The notes: generated from the letters alone by a model not told the origin. 64,000 nucleotides of DNA from Heyndrickxia ginsengihumi (GCF_011008565.1 NZ_JAAIWK010000012.1:30353-94352); one strand, 5' to 3'. Counted from the first letter of the stretch, positions 55,014 through 62,576 are shown. Numbers and translations are program-made.

Positions 55014-56513
55014 CTATGCTTTATGTCTACCGCGTAACGTCCAAATTTGATGCAGCATGCAAAGCATTTCAAATACGGTCAAACACGTGAGGGTGATCCA
55101 GCCCGCCATTAAATAAGGTTGAATAACCGTTTTTACTGATTCACTCGTTAAATAATCTCTAAAATAGAAGCAACAGAAGGCAGCAATAAGCAAAATGAAG
55201 ATACAAAAGAGAATTCCTTGGACTAATTTACTTCTTGTTTTTCCTGCTTCAGCAGCATATTGCTTATCCCATCCATTACTGCTGTTTGCTGATAGTTTTT
55301 CCAACCATACTTGAGAAAAGGTTACTAAATTGACCCATAAATAAATCTCAGGACTAATTAGTAATGTTGCTAGGATGACATCAATTGGCCGATGCATAGG
55401 CGTTTTAATAGCTAACATCATATTTAAAATCGATGCTATCACAATAGGGGTGAGCCATATCCAGTTCCAATAAAATTGATCGGTCGCTAGGGAAACAGCC
55501 ACTAACGAAATAAAAATAAGGCGAACGATTAAATCAATAAATGTTTTTGCTTGGGAACGCCATAGCTTTCCTGTATGCCTTGTTCTAATGTTGAGATCGC
55601 GGTTTGTCAATAAATCAACAGTGCCTGATTTCCATTTGTTACGCTGTTCACGATACGTATGGTAAGATCTCATTGCATCAACAAAACAGCGGGCATGGGG
55701 ACTGATTAAAGTTTTCCATCCGGATTTTTGCAGCTGCCAAGTTAGTAGCATGTCTTCAACATCACTTTCATTTTCCCAAGGACCATCGAGTTTATTTCGA
55801 TCGACAACATCTTGTAATGCTTCAGGGCGAAATAATGTCGCTTGCCCGCCAAGTACATAAGTGCTGCCGCCACGGTATTGTAAATCTAATAGCCAACTTG
55901 CCATATCTTGCTTTTGTTGGTGTGTCCACCATCTAGATATTGGTCCGCCATATTCTCCGCTGGCAATTTTTTCTTCATAGTGGACATCATCTTTAGAAAG
56001 GAGACTCTTTTTCTTAGGCATTCTCATCGTGTATTTTGCCATAACCCCGCCAATATTGCGTGCGCTCATTAAATCATCCCAAAGATAGGTTAAGGCGTTC
56101 GGTGCTAGTCTGCTATCGGCATCCATACCGAGAATAGCCTTAATTGATTGTTTGTAGAATTCTTGAAAAGGTGTTAGTTTTTTATCATATAAATCTAACA
56201 CATCTCCGTAAAGATACTTCCATGCTGTATTTAAGGCACCAACTTTTCGAAGCTTATTATTTTCAGTCACTAATACTTTTAAATTTAAGTGAAATTCTTC
56301 TCCAGCTTCCAGTGCTTTTTCTTCAGTACGATCTGTACAATTATCGGCAATTACATAAACATCAAGTTCAATATCTTTTGGTAAGGATTGATCGCCTAGA
56401 CCGGCCAAGCAATCACGTATTGACTTTTCTTCATTGTGGGCAGGTATAAATACAACGATTCTTGGGCGCATGAATGTATTTTTGACGGAAGGGACATTTA
56501 CATTCTTTTCCAC
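55014..56513 (-). CDS. Membrane glycosyltransferase family 2, candidate SinR-controlled polysaccharide synthase
   Basis: Catalytic GT2 domain with FIPAHNEE (about residues 22-29), ADNCTDRTEE (about 56-65), GMDADS (about 132-137), VEDMLLTW (about 244-251) and a QRNKW variant of the QxxRW motif (about 291-295). At least four membrane helices follow (about 320-490). The catalytic domain is N-terminal without a preceding helix. 499 residues. The GTG start has AGGAGGAATAAA directly before it. The gene lies behind sinI-sinR on the same strand, and a SinR-type operator overlaps its promoter region, so a role in biofilm matrix is inferred. The polymer is unknown. Confidence 0.82.
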   Translation of the reverse strand: MEKNVNVPSVKNTFMRPRIVVFIPAHNEEKSIRDCLAGLGDQSLPKDIELDVYVIADNCTDRTEEKALEAGEEFHLNLKVLVTENNKLRKVGALNTAWKYLYGDVLDLYDKKLTPFQEFYKQSIKAILGMDADSRLAPNALTYLWDDLMSARNIGGVMAKYTMRMPKKKSLLSKDDVHYEEKIASGEYGGPISRWWTHQQKQDMASWLLDLQYRGGSTYVLGGQATLFRPEALQDVVDRNKLDGPWENESDVEDMLLTWQLQKSGWKTLISPHARCFVDAMRSYHTYREQRNKWKSGTVDLLTNRDLNIRTRHTGKLWRSQAKTFIDLIVRLIFISLVAVSLATDQFYWNWIWLTPIVIASILNMMLAIKTPMHRPIDVILATLLISPEIYLWVNLVTFSQVWLEKLSANSSNGWDKQYAAEAGKTRSKLVQGILFCIFILLIAAFCCFYFRDYLTSESVKTVIQPYLMAGWITLTCLTVFEMLCMLHQIWTLRGRHKA

Positions 56514-56656
56514 TTTATTCCTCCTGTTTCATTTTATTTACTAAGAAATCGATTGGTTGTTTACACTTGTATTAATTTCTAAGCTGTGTATAAAGAAAAT
56601 TAAGGCGGGAATTAACGTAAATGGTTGATTCAAACTTTCCCATCTTTATTTATGAA

Positions 56657-56686
56657 ATTATACTCACTTATAATGTTCTTTAGAAC
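56657..56686 (-). promoter_or_regulatory. Promoter with overlapping SinR operator ahead of the glycosyltransferase
   Basis: GTTCTTTAGAAC (56675-56686) is a perfect 12-bp palindrome containing the SinR consensus GTTCTYT. On the minus strand it covers the weak -35 TTCTAA, which is 17 bp from a consensus -10 TATAAT (complement of 56657-56662). A further GTTC lies next to the palindrome (GTTCGTTC on the minus strand). SinR binding here should block transcription. Confidence 0.7.
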
Positions 56687-56889
56687 GAACAAAACATGAA
56701 ATAAATCATTAATAATTAGATGGGAATGGGGTGATTCTGTTTGTTATAAGGAACAAATTGGCAGCCTTATATAGGCTGTTTGTAGGGGATGGGATACAAT
56801 AATTTCCATTGGTAAATTATAAGAGTCTTTATTTTTCGCTACAGAGATTCGCTTTCATTGCGCAGGGTCTAATGTTTACTTCAAAACGA

Positions 56890-56919
56890 AACGCCAACAG
56901 GTATAAGGCTGCTGGCGTT
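56890..56919 (-). terminator. Intrinsic terminator of sinI-sinR
   Basis: AACGCCAGCAG pairs with CTGTTGGCGTT (one wobble) on the minus strand, followed by TCGTTTTG. It separates sinR from the glycosyltransferase transcript. Confidence 0.7.
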
Positions 56920-56920
56920 C

Positions 56921-57250
56921 TTATTTGTTCTTTAATTTCCATTTGTTAAATTCTAAAAATTGCCGAAATTCTTCTTTGGATACTCCTGAGTTCATCGCTT
57001 CAACAACAAGTTTTTTCCATTCTCCATCTAATTCAGCTGTTTCTAAATCGTTTATTTCTTCATGCAATAATGTATCGACAGAAATTTCTAGTACGTAAGC
57101 AATTTTTTCTAAAAAATGAATGGAGGGATTCGTTTGAATATTACGTTCAATTGAACTAAGGTAAGATTTGGCAACTCCAGCTTTTTCAGCTAATTCTGAA
57201 AGGGAAAACCCATTTTGTAAACGGTACTTTTTAATCTGTTGTCCAATCAC
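56921..57250 (-). CDS. sinR: Biofilm master repressor SinR
   Basis: Xre-type repressor of biofilm matrix genes. Helix-turn-helix at about residues 5-60, with SLSELAEKAGVAKSYLSSIER nearly identical to B. subtilis SinR (recalled), and a C-terminal SinI-interacting helical hairpin (DGEWKKLVVEAMNSGVSKEEF, split over about 78-98). The GTG at 57250 begins IGQQIKKYR as in SinR and has AGGTGA 5 nt upstream; a GTG at 57259 is possible. 109 residues. It has its own -10 region and lies behind sinI. Confidence 0.93.
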   Translation of the reverse strand: MIGQQIKKYRLQNGFSLSELAEKAGVAKSYLSSIERNIQTNPSIHFLEKIAYVLEISVDTLLHEEINDLETAELDGEWKKLVVEAMNSGVSKEEFRQFLEFNKWKLKNK

Positions 57251-57262
57251 TCCTGTCACCTA

Positions 57263-57292
57263 CCTTCGTTTTATTATATCATATAACGAAGG
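57263..57292 (-). promoter_or_regulatory. Extended -10 promoter of sinR inside an inverted repeat
   Basis: On the minus strand TGATATAAT provides an extended -10 (TATAAT at the complement of 57273-57278) about 25 bp before sinR. It is enclosed by a perfect inverted repeat CCTTCGTT/AACGAAGG (57263-57270, 57285-57292), which may be an operator. A separate constitutive sinR promoter also exists in B. subtilis. Confidence 0.55.
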
Positions 57293-57365
57293 TATCGTTC
57301 CATATTTCGAACAAAAGGAGAGTAAAGAAGGAGAACAATCAGAAGTTCACGAGATAGGAAATTTT

Positions 57366-57494
57366 TTATTGTTCCCCATTTCTTAGGAAAACTTGAATAT
57401 CATTTACTGTTAATCCAATGTTCAAGGCACTTAAAATTAATTCTACCCACTCCGAATCCAATGATTGCTCAGTTTCTAATGGATTTTTTTCCAT
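57366..57494 (-). CDS. sinI: SinI-type anti-repressor, 42 residues
   Basis: ATG at 57494 with a perfect AGGAGG (complement of 57500-57505) 5 nt upstream opens a 42-codon frame. The segment LDSEWVELILSALNIGLTV (about residues 12-30) followed by DIQVFL is the SinI dimerisation helix-hairpin that titrates SinR, and resembles the SinR C-terminus downstream. It lacks the C-terminal extension of B. subtilis SinI. It is 115 bp upstream of sinR on the same strand and directly behind a c-di-GMP-I riboswitch. Confidence 0.85.
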   Translation of the reverse strand: MEKNPLETEQSLDSEWVELILSALNIGLTVNDIQVFLRNGEQ

Positions 57495-57499
57495 GGTCT

Positions 57500-57612
57500 C
57501 CTCCTAAAATACATAGTATTTCAGGTAGCCCAGCCGTCGTAGTACGTATCGTACCTTAGACCCGTGACTTTGCGCCCCTTTTTTTCAAGAAGGTTTGCCC
57601 TTTGCTGAAAAA
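57500..57612 (-). promoter_or_regulatory. Cyclic-di-GMP-I (GEMM-I) riboswitch controlling sinI
   Basis: Read on the minus strand the class-defining segments occur in order: GGGCAAACC (complement of 57592-57600), a GAAA tetraloop, GCGCAAAG (57568-57575), CACGGGTCTAAGG (57554-57566) and GGCTGGGCTACC (57524-57535). TTTCA/TGAAA (57606-57610 with 57519-57523) can close the outer stem. The aptamer end can instead pair as CCTGAAATAC/GTATTTTAGG (57516-57525 with 57503-57512), hiding half of the sinI AGGAGG. This suggests a translational on-switch. There is no terminator. Confidence 0.85.
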
Positions 57613-57976
57613 TAGAACTATACGCAAGCGTTATCTTTAAGTCTAATGTTTCAAATTCAGTATAAAAAAAATAAATCAATGTTGCTCGTAAAATATGTCG
57701 GCAGTAAATAACATTTCGTTGACAAAAAAAATCAAATTGATTGATGAAATGACGAGTATTTCACGCGTGAGGGAAAATAAAAATGATTAAACATATTCAA
57801 GCGTATTACAGCATCATTTTTTGTTGGAACGAGAAGAAATATAGCGGAAAAATTACGGGTTTTTTTGGCAAAATAAGTAAATAATATACATATGTGCTAG
57901 TGTTCACGATGAACTATAAAGAACGATGCCAGGTTATATGTTTTGTCTTCGAATAGTCTCTCGTTTAAATAAGTAT
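57613..57976. other. Region upstream of the sinI riboswitch
   Basis: About 360 bp. The minus strand should hold the sinI promoter; TATAGT (complement of 57618-57623) is a -10 candidate with only a weak -35. A perfect palindrome TCACGCGTGA (57761-57770) stands in AT-rich sequence. A 33-codon plus-strand frame (57783-57884) is preceded by GAGGG but has no recognisable family and is not called. Confidence 0.35.
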
Positions 57977-58007
57977 AAAAAGCAAAGAACCACTATTGAT
58001 TCTTTGC
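57977..58007 (-). terminator. Intrinsic terminator of yqkF
   Basis: On the minus strand GCAAAGAA pairs with TTCTTTGC (10-nt loop), followed by TTTTT; located just behind the stop codon. Confidence 0.8.
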
Positions 58008-58015
58008 AATGTAGA

Positions 58016-58930
58016 TTAACGATGTGACTCATATTGATTCTGCACTGTTAACGAACGAAGGATATGTAATTCTTCAGCGGTGAGAGGTTTGGCGTTAACA
58101 GCTTTAGCATTCGTACGCAATTGCTCTATCGAACTAGCCCCAGCGACAACAGCGGCAACCGGTTTATGTGCTAAGTTAAATTGGAGAGCAAGTTCTGTTA
58201 GAGAACGCTTGTCAGAAACAAGTTGCTCTTGAAGTTGTTCTAGTAGCGATTTAATTTTTGCATAGGAATAGTTCATATATCCGCTTTCCGGAATTTTTTT
58301 CAAACCGTTAGAGCTGAAAATTCCTTTTGCAACAGGTCCCCTTGTAACAATACTAATTCTTTTCTGTTCTAAGAGATCCATTATAGTTTCTTCGGGTCTG
58401 CGGTCTAATAAACTGTATTGCATCATTACACTAACGATCGAAGATTTACTAACATACTCGCGAATGACATTTGGGCGAATAGAAGAAATACCATAATAGC
58501 GAATGATTCCTTCTGACTTTAATTCTTCAAAAGCTTCAATCGTTTCTTCAATATTGTCTTCAATCATTCCACCATGTAATTGATAGAGGTCAATATATTC
58601 GGTTTGTAATCTTTTTAAACTTTGTTTGACCGCTTCTTTTATATAGGCTTTTGAAGCATCCCAATGCCAGCCTTGTCCATCTTCATTCCAGCGATTCCCA
58701 ACTTTTGTTGCGATTACTACTTGGCTGCGAACATGTTTTAATGCTTCACCAACAATTGTTTCATTTACACCGTGGTCATAGAGATCAGCGGTATCAAAAT
58801 AATTAACGCCTTCTTCGAGTGCCGCTTCGATAATGCCGCGTGCTTTAGTAGGATCGGTTCCAAGTGACATGCAGCCTAGACCTAGTTTCGAAACAAATAG
58901 ATTAGATGTTCCTAAACGATTTTTTTCCAT
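58016..58930 (-). CDS. yqkF: Aldo/keto reductase YqkF
   Basis: NADPH-dependent oxidoreductase with a TIM barrel. Family residues: GCMSLG (about 19-24), FDTADLYDHGVNE with the catalytic Asp-Tyr (about 45-57), the catalytic Lys in IATKVG (about 73-78) and the His in LYQLHGG (about 115-121). 304 residues, complete. Substrate unknown; position matches yqkF of B. subtilis. Confidence 0.92.
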   Translation of the reverse strand: MEKNRLGTSNLFVSKLGLGCMSLGTDPTKARGIIEAALEEGVNYFDTADLYDHGVNETIVGEALKHVRSQVVIATKVGNRWNEDGQGWHWDASKAYIKEAVKQSLKRLQTEYIDLYQLHGGMIEDNIEETIEAFEELKSEGIIRYYGISSIRPNVIREYVSKSSIVSVMMQYSLLDRRPEETIMDLLEQKRISIVTRGPVAKGIFSSNGLKKIPESGYMNYSYAKIKSLLEQLQEQLVSDKRSLTELALQFNLAHKPVAAVVAGASSIEQLRTNAKAVNAKPLTAEELHILRSLTVQNQYESHR

Positions 58931-59007
58931 ATAATCGTGTTCATCCTTTCAAACGTTAGTTTTCTATATAAATATAGCGTAGAAAGATTAATAAACACAA
59001 TGAATAA

Positions 59008-59136
59008 CTATGCATGAACAGATTGTATCCAATCGTGTATCGTATTGTGCTGTTTACTATAGTGTTTTAATGCTTTACGTACTTCCCATGCTTTTCCTTT
59101 AATAATAACACCTTTGTCATGAACAATAATAGTCAT
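59008..59136 (-). CDS. mciZ: Mother-cell FtsZ inhibitor MciZ, 42 residues
   Basis: ATG at 59136 with AGGAGG (complement of 59143-59148) 6 nt upstream opens a 42-codon frame. The residues KGV...GKAWEVRKALKHY followed by DWI match the pattern I recall for B. subtilis MciZ (KGV, GKAWEIR, LK-Y, DWI). MciZ caps FtsZ filaments in the mother cell during sporulation. A perfect SigE -10 (CATACATT, complement of 59178-59185) lies at the right distance; the -35 is poor. Located between yqkF and nudF. Confidence 0.85.
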   Translation of the reverse strand: MTIIVHDKGVIIKGKAWEVRKALKHYSKQHNTIHDWIQSVHA

Positions 59137-59177
59137 GAAATTCCTCCTATTCATAATTTAAAATATGCATGTGTTAA

Positions 59178-59185
59178 AATGTATG
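59178..59185 (-). promoter_or_regulatory. Candidate SigE -10 element of mciZ
   Basis: CATACATT on the minus strand fits the SigE -10 consensus CATACAnT. The -35 position does not match well. It overlaps the leader of the divergent nudF gene. Confidence 0.45.
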
Positions 59186-59220
59186 AAGAAGAATTGCAAA
59201 AAGAACAAGGAGATAGAGAC

Positions 59221-59769
59221 ATGCAAAAATTTGAAGAAAAAACGTTAAAAACAGAAGAAATCTTTTCAGGAAAAATCATTAACTTACAAGTACAAGATGT
59301 TGAACTGCCTAATGGAAAAACGTCTAAAAGGGAAATTATTAAGCATCCTGGGGCTGTTGCAGTTTTAGCGATTACTGAAGATGGAAATGTTGTACTTGTA
59401 GAGCAATACCGAAAACCGATGGAGAAATCATTAATAGAAATTCCGGCAGGGAAATTGGAAGGAAATGAAGATCCTCAGGAAGCGGCTCTTCGTGAGTTGG
59501 AAGAAGAGACGGGCTATGCTTGCAAAAACATTGAATTGATTACTTCATTTTATACTGCACCAGGCTTTGCTGATGAACTCATTCATCTATATATTGCAAC
59601 AGATTTAAAAAAATTAGAAAACCCGAAGTCTGCTGATGAAGATGAGTTTGTTGAATTAATCGAAGTTAGTTTGCAAAAAGCAAGCGAATGGATAAAATCA
59701 GGAAAAATATGCGATGCGAAAACGCTGATTGCCATTCAATATTGGCAACTGCAATCGAGTGAACGATGA
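59221..59769 (+). CDS. nudF: ADP-ribose pyrophosphatase NudF (Nudix hydrolase)
   Basis: Hydrolyses ADP-ribose to AMP and ribose-5-phosphate. The Nudix box lies at about residues 77-99 (GKLEG ... REL-EETG, with EAALRELEEETG). The ATG at 59221 follows AAGGAGATAG; the frame extends to 59119 through the divergent mciZ gene and is not the real start. 182 residues. It overlaps yqxK by 4 nt (ATGA). Confidence 0.94.
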   Translation: MQKFEEKTLKTEEIFSGKIINLQVQDVELPNGKTSKREIIKHPGAVAVLAITEDGNVVLVEQYRKPMEKSLIEIPAGKLEGNEDPQEAALRELEEETGYACKNIELITSFYTAPGFADELIHLYIATDLKKLENPKSADEDEFVELIEVSLQKASEWIKSGKICDAKTLIAIQYWQLQSSER

Positions 59770-60944
59770 AACAACAAGAAATATATTTTGTTGATCTTCA
59801 TATTCATATAGGACGAACGAAAACAGGAAAGCCGGTGAAAATAACAGGTTCGCGTACATTAACATTAACGAATATTCTTCAAGCAGCAAAAACTCGTAAA
59901 GGGCTTGATATTGTTGGTGTAATTGATTGCCATTCTCCGGAAGTTATTTTAGAAATGAATGAGCTTATTCAGTCCGGTGATTTAATTGAACAAGAGGATG
60001 GAGGATTAAGATATCAGCAATCTGTTACATTGATTCCAGGAGTGGAAATTGAAGTTAATGATGAGCAATGCCAAGGACCAATTCATGTATTGGGTTATTT
60101 TCCTACAGTGCAGATGCTTACAGAGTTTGCAAATTGGTATCAGCATAGAGTAAAAAACGTTCAATTAAGTACGCAAAGGATACACGAGAATGCCCATGTT
60201 TTACAAGAAAAAATTAAATCATTATCAGGTTTGTTTATACCAGCGCATGTGTTTACTCCGTTTAAAAGTCTTTATGGAAAAGGAGTAAAACATTCATTAT
60301 CAGAAGTTTTGGAGCCTAAGCTTATAGATGCGATCGAACTTGGATTAAGTTCAGATACTTCTATGGCTGACCGCATTAAGGAACTGCACAATTACACATT
60401 TATTACAAATTCCGATGCTCACTCATTAGCTAAAATTGCAAGAGAATACCAAGTAATGCGCTTAGAAGCACCAACCTTTCTTGCTTTACAAAAGGCATTG
60501 CATCATCAAGATGGCAATGAAATGATTGCTAATTACGGTTTAAATCCGCAACTTGGAAAATATTTCAAAACGACTTGTGCAAAATGTCAAACGCAATATG
60601 ATGAGGGAGTTTGTCCAAATTGTGGTTCCACAATGCAGACAAAAGGAGTATCTGAAAGAATTGAGGAATTGGCGACAGCGAAAGCGAAAGCATTTCCGAA
60701 AAGACCGCCATACATTCATCAAGTACCACTTGAGTTTCTTCCAGGGCTTGGTCCGAAGACGATGGAAAAATTACTTGATCATTTTGGGACAGAAATGAAT
60801 ATTTTACATCGCGTCCCTGAAAAGGAATTAGAACGAGTAGTTAAATCCGAACTTGTTGATCTAATCGTCCATGCAAGAACAGGCGAATTAGCTTTTCTAT
60901 CAGGTGGCGGCGGTAAATATGGAAAGGTGAAACGCGAAGTTTAA
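59766..60944 (+). CDS. yqxK: Endonuclease Q-like PHP-domain protein (YqxK)
   Basis: PHP-type metal-dependent nuclease family whose members include EndoQ, which cuts 5' of deaminated bases. N-terminal PHP motifs: DLHIHIGR (about residues 10-17), DCHSP (near 53), PGVEIEVND (near 96), IPAHVFTPF (near 160) and TNSDAHS (near 218). A zinc-ribbon CAKC-...-CPNC (about 276-297) and a helix-hairpin-helix LPGLGPKTMEKLL (about 328-340) follow. 392 residues. Translationally coupled to nudF. Confidence 0.88.
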   Translation: MKQQEIYFVDLHIHIGRTKTGKPVKITGSRTLTLTNILQAAKTRKGLDIVGVIDCHSPEVILEMNELIQSGDLIEQEDGGLRYQQSVTLIPGVEIEVNDEQCQGPIHVLGYFPTVQMLTEFANWYQHRVKNVQLSTQRIHENAHVLQEKIKSLSGLFIPAHVFTPFKSLYGKGVKHSLSEVLEPKLIDAIELGLSSDTSMADRIKELHNYTFITNSDAHSLAKIAREYQVMRLEAPTFLALQKALHHQDGNEMIANYGLNPQLGKYFKTTCAKCQTQYDEGVCPNCGSTMQTKGVSERIEELATAKAKAFPKRPPYIHQVPLEFLPGLGPKTMEKLLDHFGTEMNILHRVPEKELERVVKSELVDLIVHARTGELAFLSGGGGKYGKVKREV

Positions 60945-61312
60945 TAAAACAGAATATGTTTAGATTTAAATGAACTAAAATATCATTCACTATTTAAAAT
61001 AGCTGAAAAAAATCAATCATACTACTACAAGCTGCCGGCAAACTTAATGTTTTTCGTTTGTCTGCAGTCTTTTTAGTTTAAATAAAGGTTCGCCGAACAA
61101 TAAAATATTTGCTTTGATGTTTCTTTCATCGCTCATTTTTTACAGATGTTTTCTGCATAATATTCAATTCTTTCACTCCAAAAGACCACATTTGCTTTTT
61201 CCTATTCTACTATTCTTCTAAATCTATCTTTTCATGGCATATTTTTTTCCTAGAAATCATAAATTGATGGTAAGAATGTATTCGTCAGTTTAAGTTTGAG
61301 GGAGGGAAAGTC
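60945..61312. other. Intergenic region yqxK-spoIIM
   Basis: About 370 bp with a terminator hairpin (61032-61076: CTGCCGGCAAAC with GTTTGTCTGCAG, then TCTTTTT) behind yqxK and a SigE promoter for spoIIM (61237-61265). No gene seen. Confidence 0.55.
61237..61265 (+). promoter_or_regulatory. SigE promoter of spoIIM
   Basis: GCATATT (61237-61243) matches the SigE -35 consensus KMATATT exactly and CATAAATT (61258-61265) matches the -10 CATACAMT in all but one or two positions, with a 14-bp spacer. spoIIM is SigE-dependent in B. subtilis. Confidence 0.7.
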
Positions 61313-61963
61313 GTGCATAATAATCGTCGTTCTACTAATCCTATAAGTCGTCATATCCAAGAGAATTCCTCTATCTATTCATTTATTATTGTATTGTTTT
61401 TAATGGGAGTGATATTTGGAGCTATCATTGTGAACAGCCTATCAATTGCGCAGAAAGAAGATTTATTTTACTATTTAAAACAATTTTTTGGACAAGTATC
61501 TACTGGAAAAATTGCCACAAATGACGATTTGTTCCGCTCAAGTTTCTTTCATAATGTGAAGTTTCTAGGATTGATGTGGGTATTGGGGATTTCTATTATA
61601 GGTTTACCTCTTATTCTCGTACTACTATTTTTAAAAGGGCTTGTTGTCGGTTTTTCTATTGGATTTCTCGTCAATCAAATGGGATGGGGAGGGTTTCTTC
61701 TTTCTTTCGTAACGGTATTGCCACAAAATCTGTTAGTCATTCCAGGTTTTATTTTTACAGCCGTTATGTCTGTTATGTTTTCATTAACATTAATCCGTAA
61801 AATCTTTATGAAGCAAAACATACATTTTCCTTTTTTTCAAATTTTCATGAACTACTGTTTAACATTTATTATTGCAATGGCTGTTGTTGGATTAGCTGCA
61901 TGTATTGAAGCATACTTATCACCAGAATTAATGAGGGCGGTCATCAAATATGTTCATGTTTAA
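61313..61963 (+). CDS. spoIIM: Stage II sporulation protein M
   Basis: Polytopic membrane protein of the SpoIID-SpoIIM-SpoIIP engulfment complex; recruits the peptidoglycan hydrolases to the septal membrane. About five hydrophobic helices (residues 22-42, 82-110, 115-135, 140-160, 180-205). GTG start behind GAGGGAGGG. 216 residues. Position before fur is as in B. subtilis. Confidence 0.94.
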   Translation: MHNNRRSTNPISRHIQENSSIYSFIIVLFLMGVIFGAIIVNSLSIAQKEDLFYYLKQFFGQVSTGKIATNDDLFRSSFFHNVKFLGLMWVLGISIIGLPLILVLLFLKGLVVGFSIGFLVNQMGWGGFLLSFVTVLPQNLLVIPGFIFTAVMSVMFSLTLIRKIFMKQNIHFPFFQIFMNYCLTFIIAMAVVGLAACIEAYLSPELMRAVIKYVHV

Positions 61964-61995
61964 TCTTCTAGTATTATATAATAATTAATATCTAA

Positions 61996-62010
61996 ATATA
62001 ATTATTATAA
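61996..62010. promoter_or_regulatory. PerR/Fur-family box ahead of fur
   Basis: ATATAATTATTATAA matches the PerR box TTATAATNATTATAA in 14 of 15 positions and lies about 25 bp upstream of the -35 element of fur. B. subtilis fur is under PerR control. The surroundings are very AT-rich, so chance is not excluded. Confidence 0.55.
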
Positions 62011-62034
62011 TATATACATTAAAATCATTTCATT

Positions 62035-62062
62035 TTGACTATTTTCCTTAATCTGCTATAAT
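62035..62062 (+). promoter_or_regulatory. SigA-type promoter of fur
   Basis: TTGACT (62035-62040) and TATAAT (62057-62062) with a 16-bp spacer, about 30 bp upstream of fur. Confidence 0.75.
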
Positions 62063-62093
62063 AACATCAATAGTGGCAGAGGGGAGTAGCTAA

Positions 62094-62573
62094 ATGGAAG
62101 AAGCACGTATTGATAGAATAAAAAAACAGTTACACTCAGCAAGTTACAAGCTTACACCGCAACGCGAAGCAACGGTGCGTGTATTGCTAGAAAATGAAGC
62201 AGATCATTTGAGCGCGGAAGATGTATATCTCCTCGTCAAAGAGAAATCCCCTGAAATTGGGTTAGCCACCGTTTATCGGACATTAGAATTACTAACTGAA
62301 CTAAAAGTTGTAGATAAAATAAATTTTGGTGATGGAGTATACCGTTACGATTTACGTCAAGAAGGTGCTGCGCATTTTCATCATCATTTAGTCTGTATTG
62401 AATGTGGAGCAGTTGATGAAATTCAAGAAGATTTACTAGAGAATGTTGAAAAAATTGTTGAAAGCCGCTGGAATTTTAAAATTAAAGATCATCGCTTAAC
62501 ATTTCATGGGATTTGTCATCGATGTCAGGCGAAGCATGATGAAAAAGAAGAAAGTATGACAAAAGAAGAATAG
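62094..62573 (+). CDS. fur: Ferric uptake regulator Fur
   Basis: Iron-dependent repressor of siderophore and iron uptake genes. Winged-helix domain (about residues 1-85, SYKLTPQREATVRVLL and GLATVYRTLELL), HFHHHLVCIECG metal-binding segment (about 90-101) and the C-terminal CHRC zinc site (about 138-141). The sequence follows B. subtilis Fur closely (recalled) rather than PerR or Zur. 159 residues. A terminator follows. Confidence 0.96.
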   Translation: MEEARIDRIKKQLHSASYKLTPQREATVRVLLENEADHLSAEDVYLLVKEKSPEIGLATVYRTLELLTELKVVDKINFGDGVYRYDLRQEGAAHFHHHLVCIECGAVDEIQEDLLENVEKIVESRWNFKIKDHRLTFHGICHRCQAKHDEKEESMTKEE

Positions 62574-62576
62574 TAG

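Larger units (their letters stand above)
56514..56920. other. Control region between sinR and the glycosyltransferase
   Basis: About 400 bp. It contains the sinR terminator (56890-56919), a SinR-type palindrome (56675-56686), a TATAAT -10 (complement of 56657-56662), a roughly 140-nt untranslated leader and a small plus-strand hairpin (CAGCCT/AGGCTG, 56762-56778). No further gene is seen. Confidence 0.55.

Noticed and set aside
57783..57884. 33-codon plus-strand frame upstream of the sinI riboswitch
   Set aside because: GAGGG lies about 9 nt upstream, but there is no family, no terminator and no promoter; kept only as a remark.
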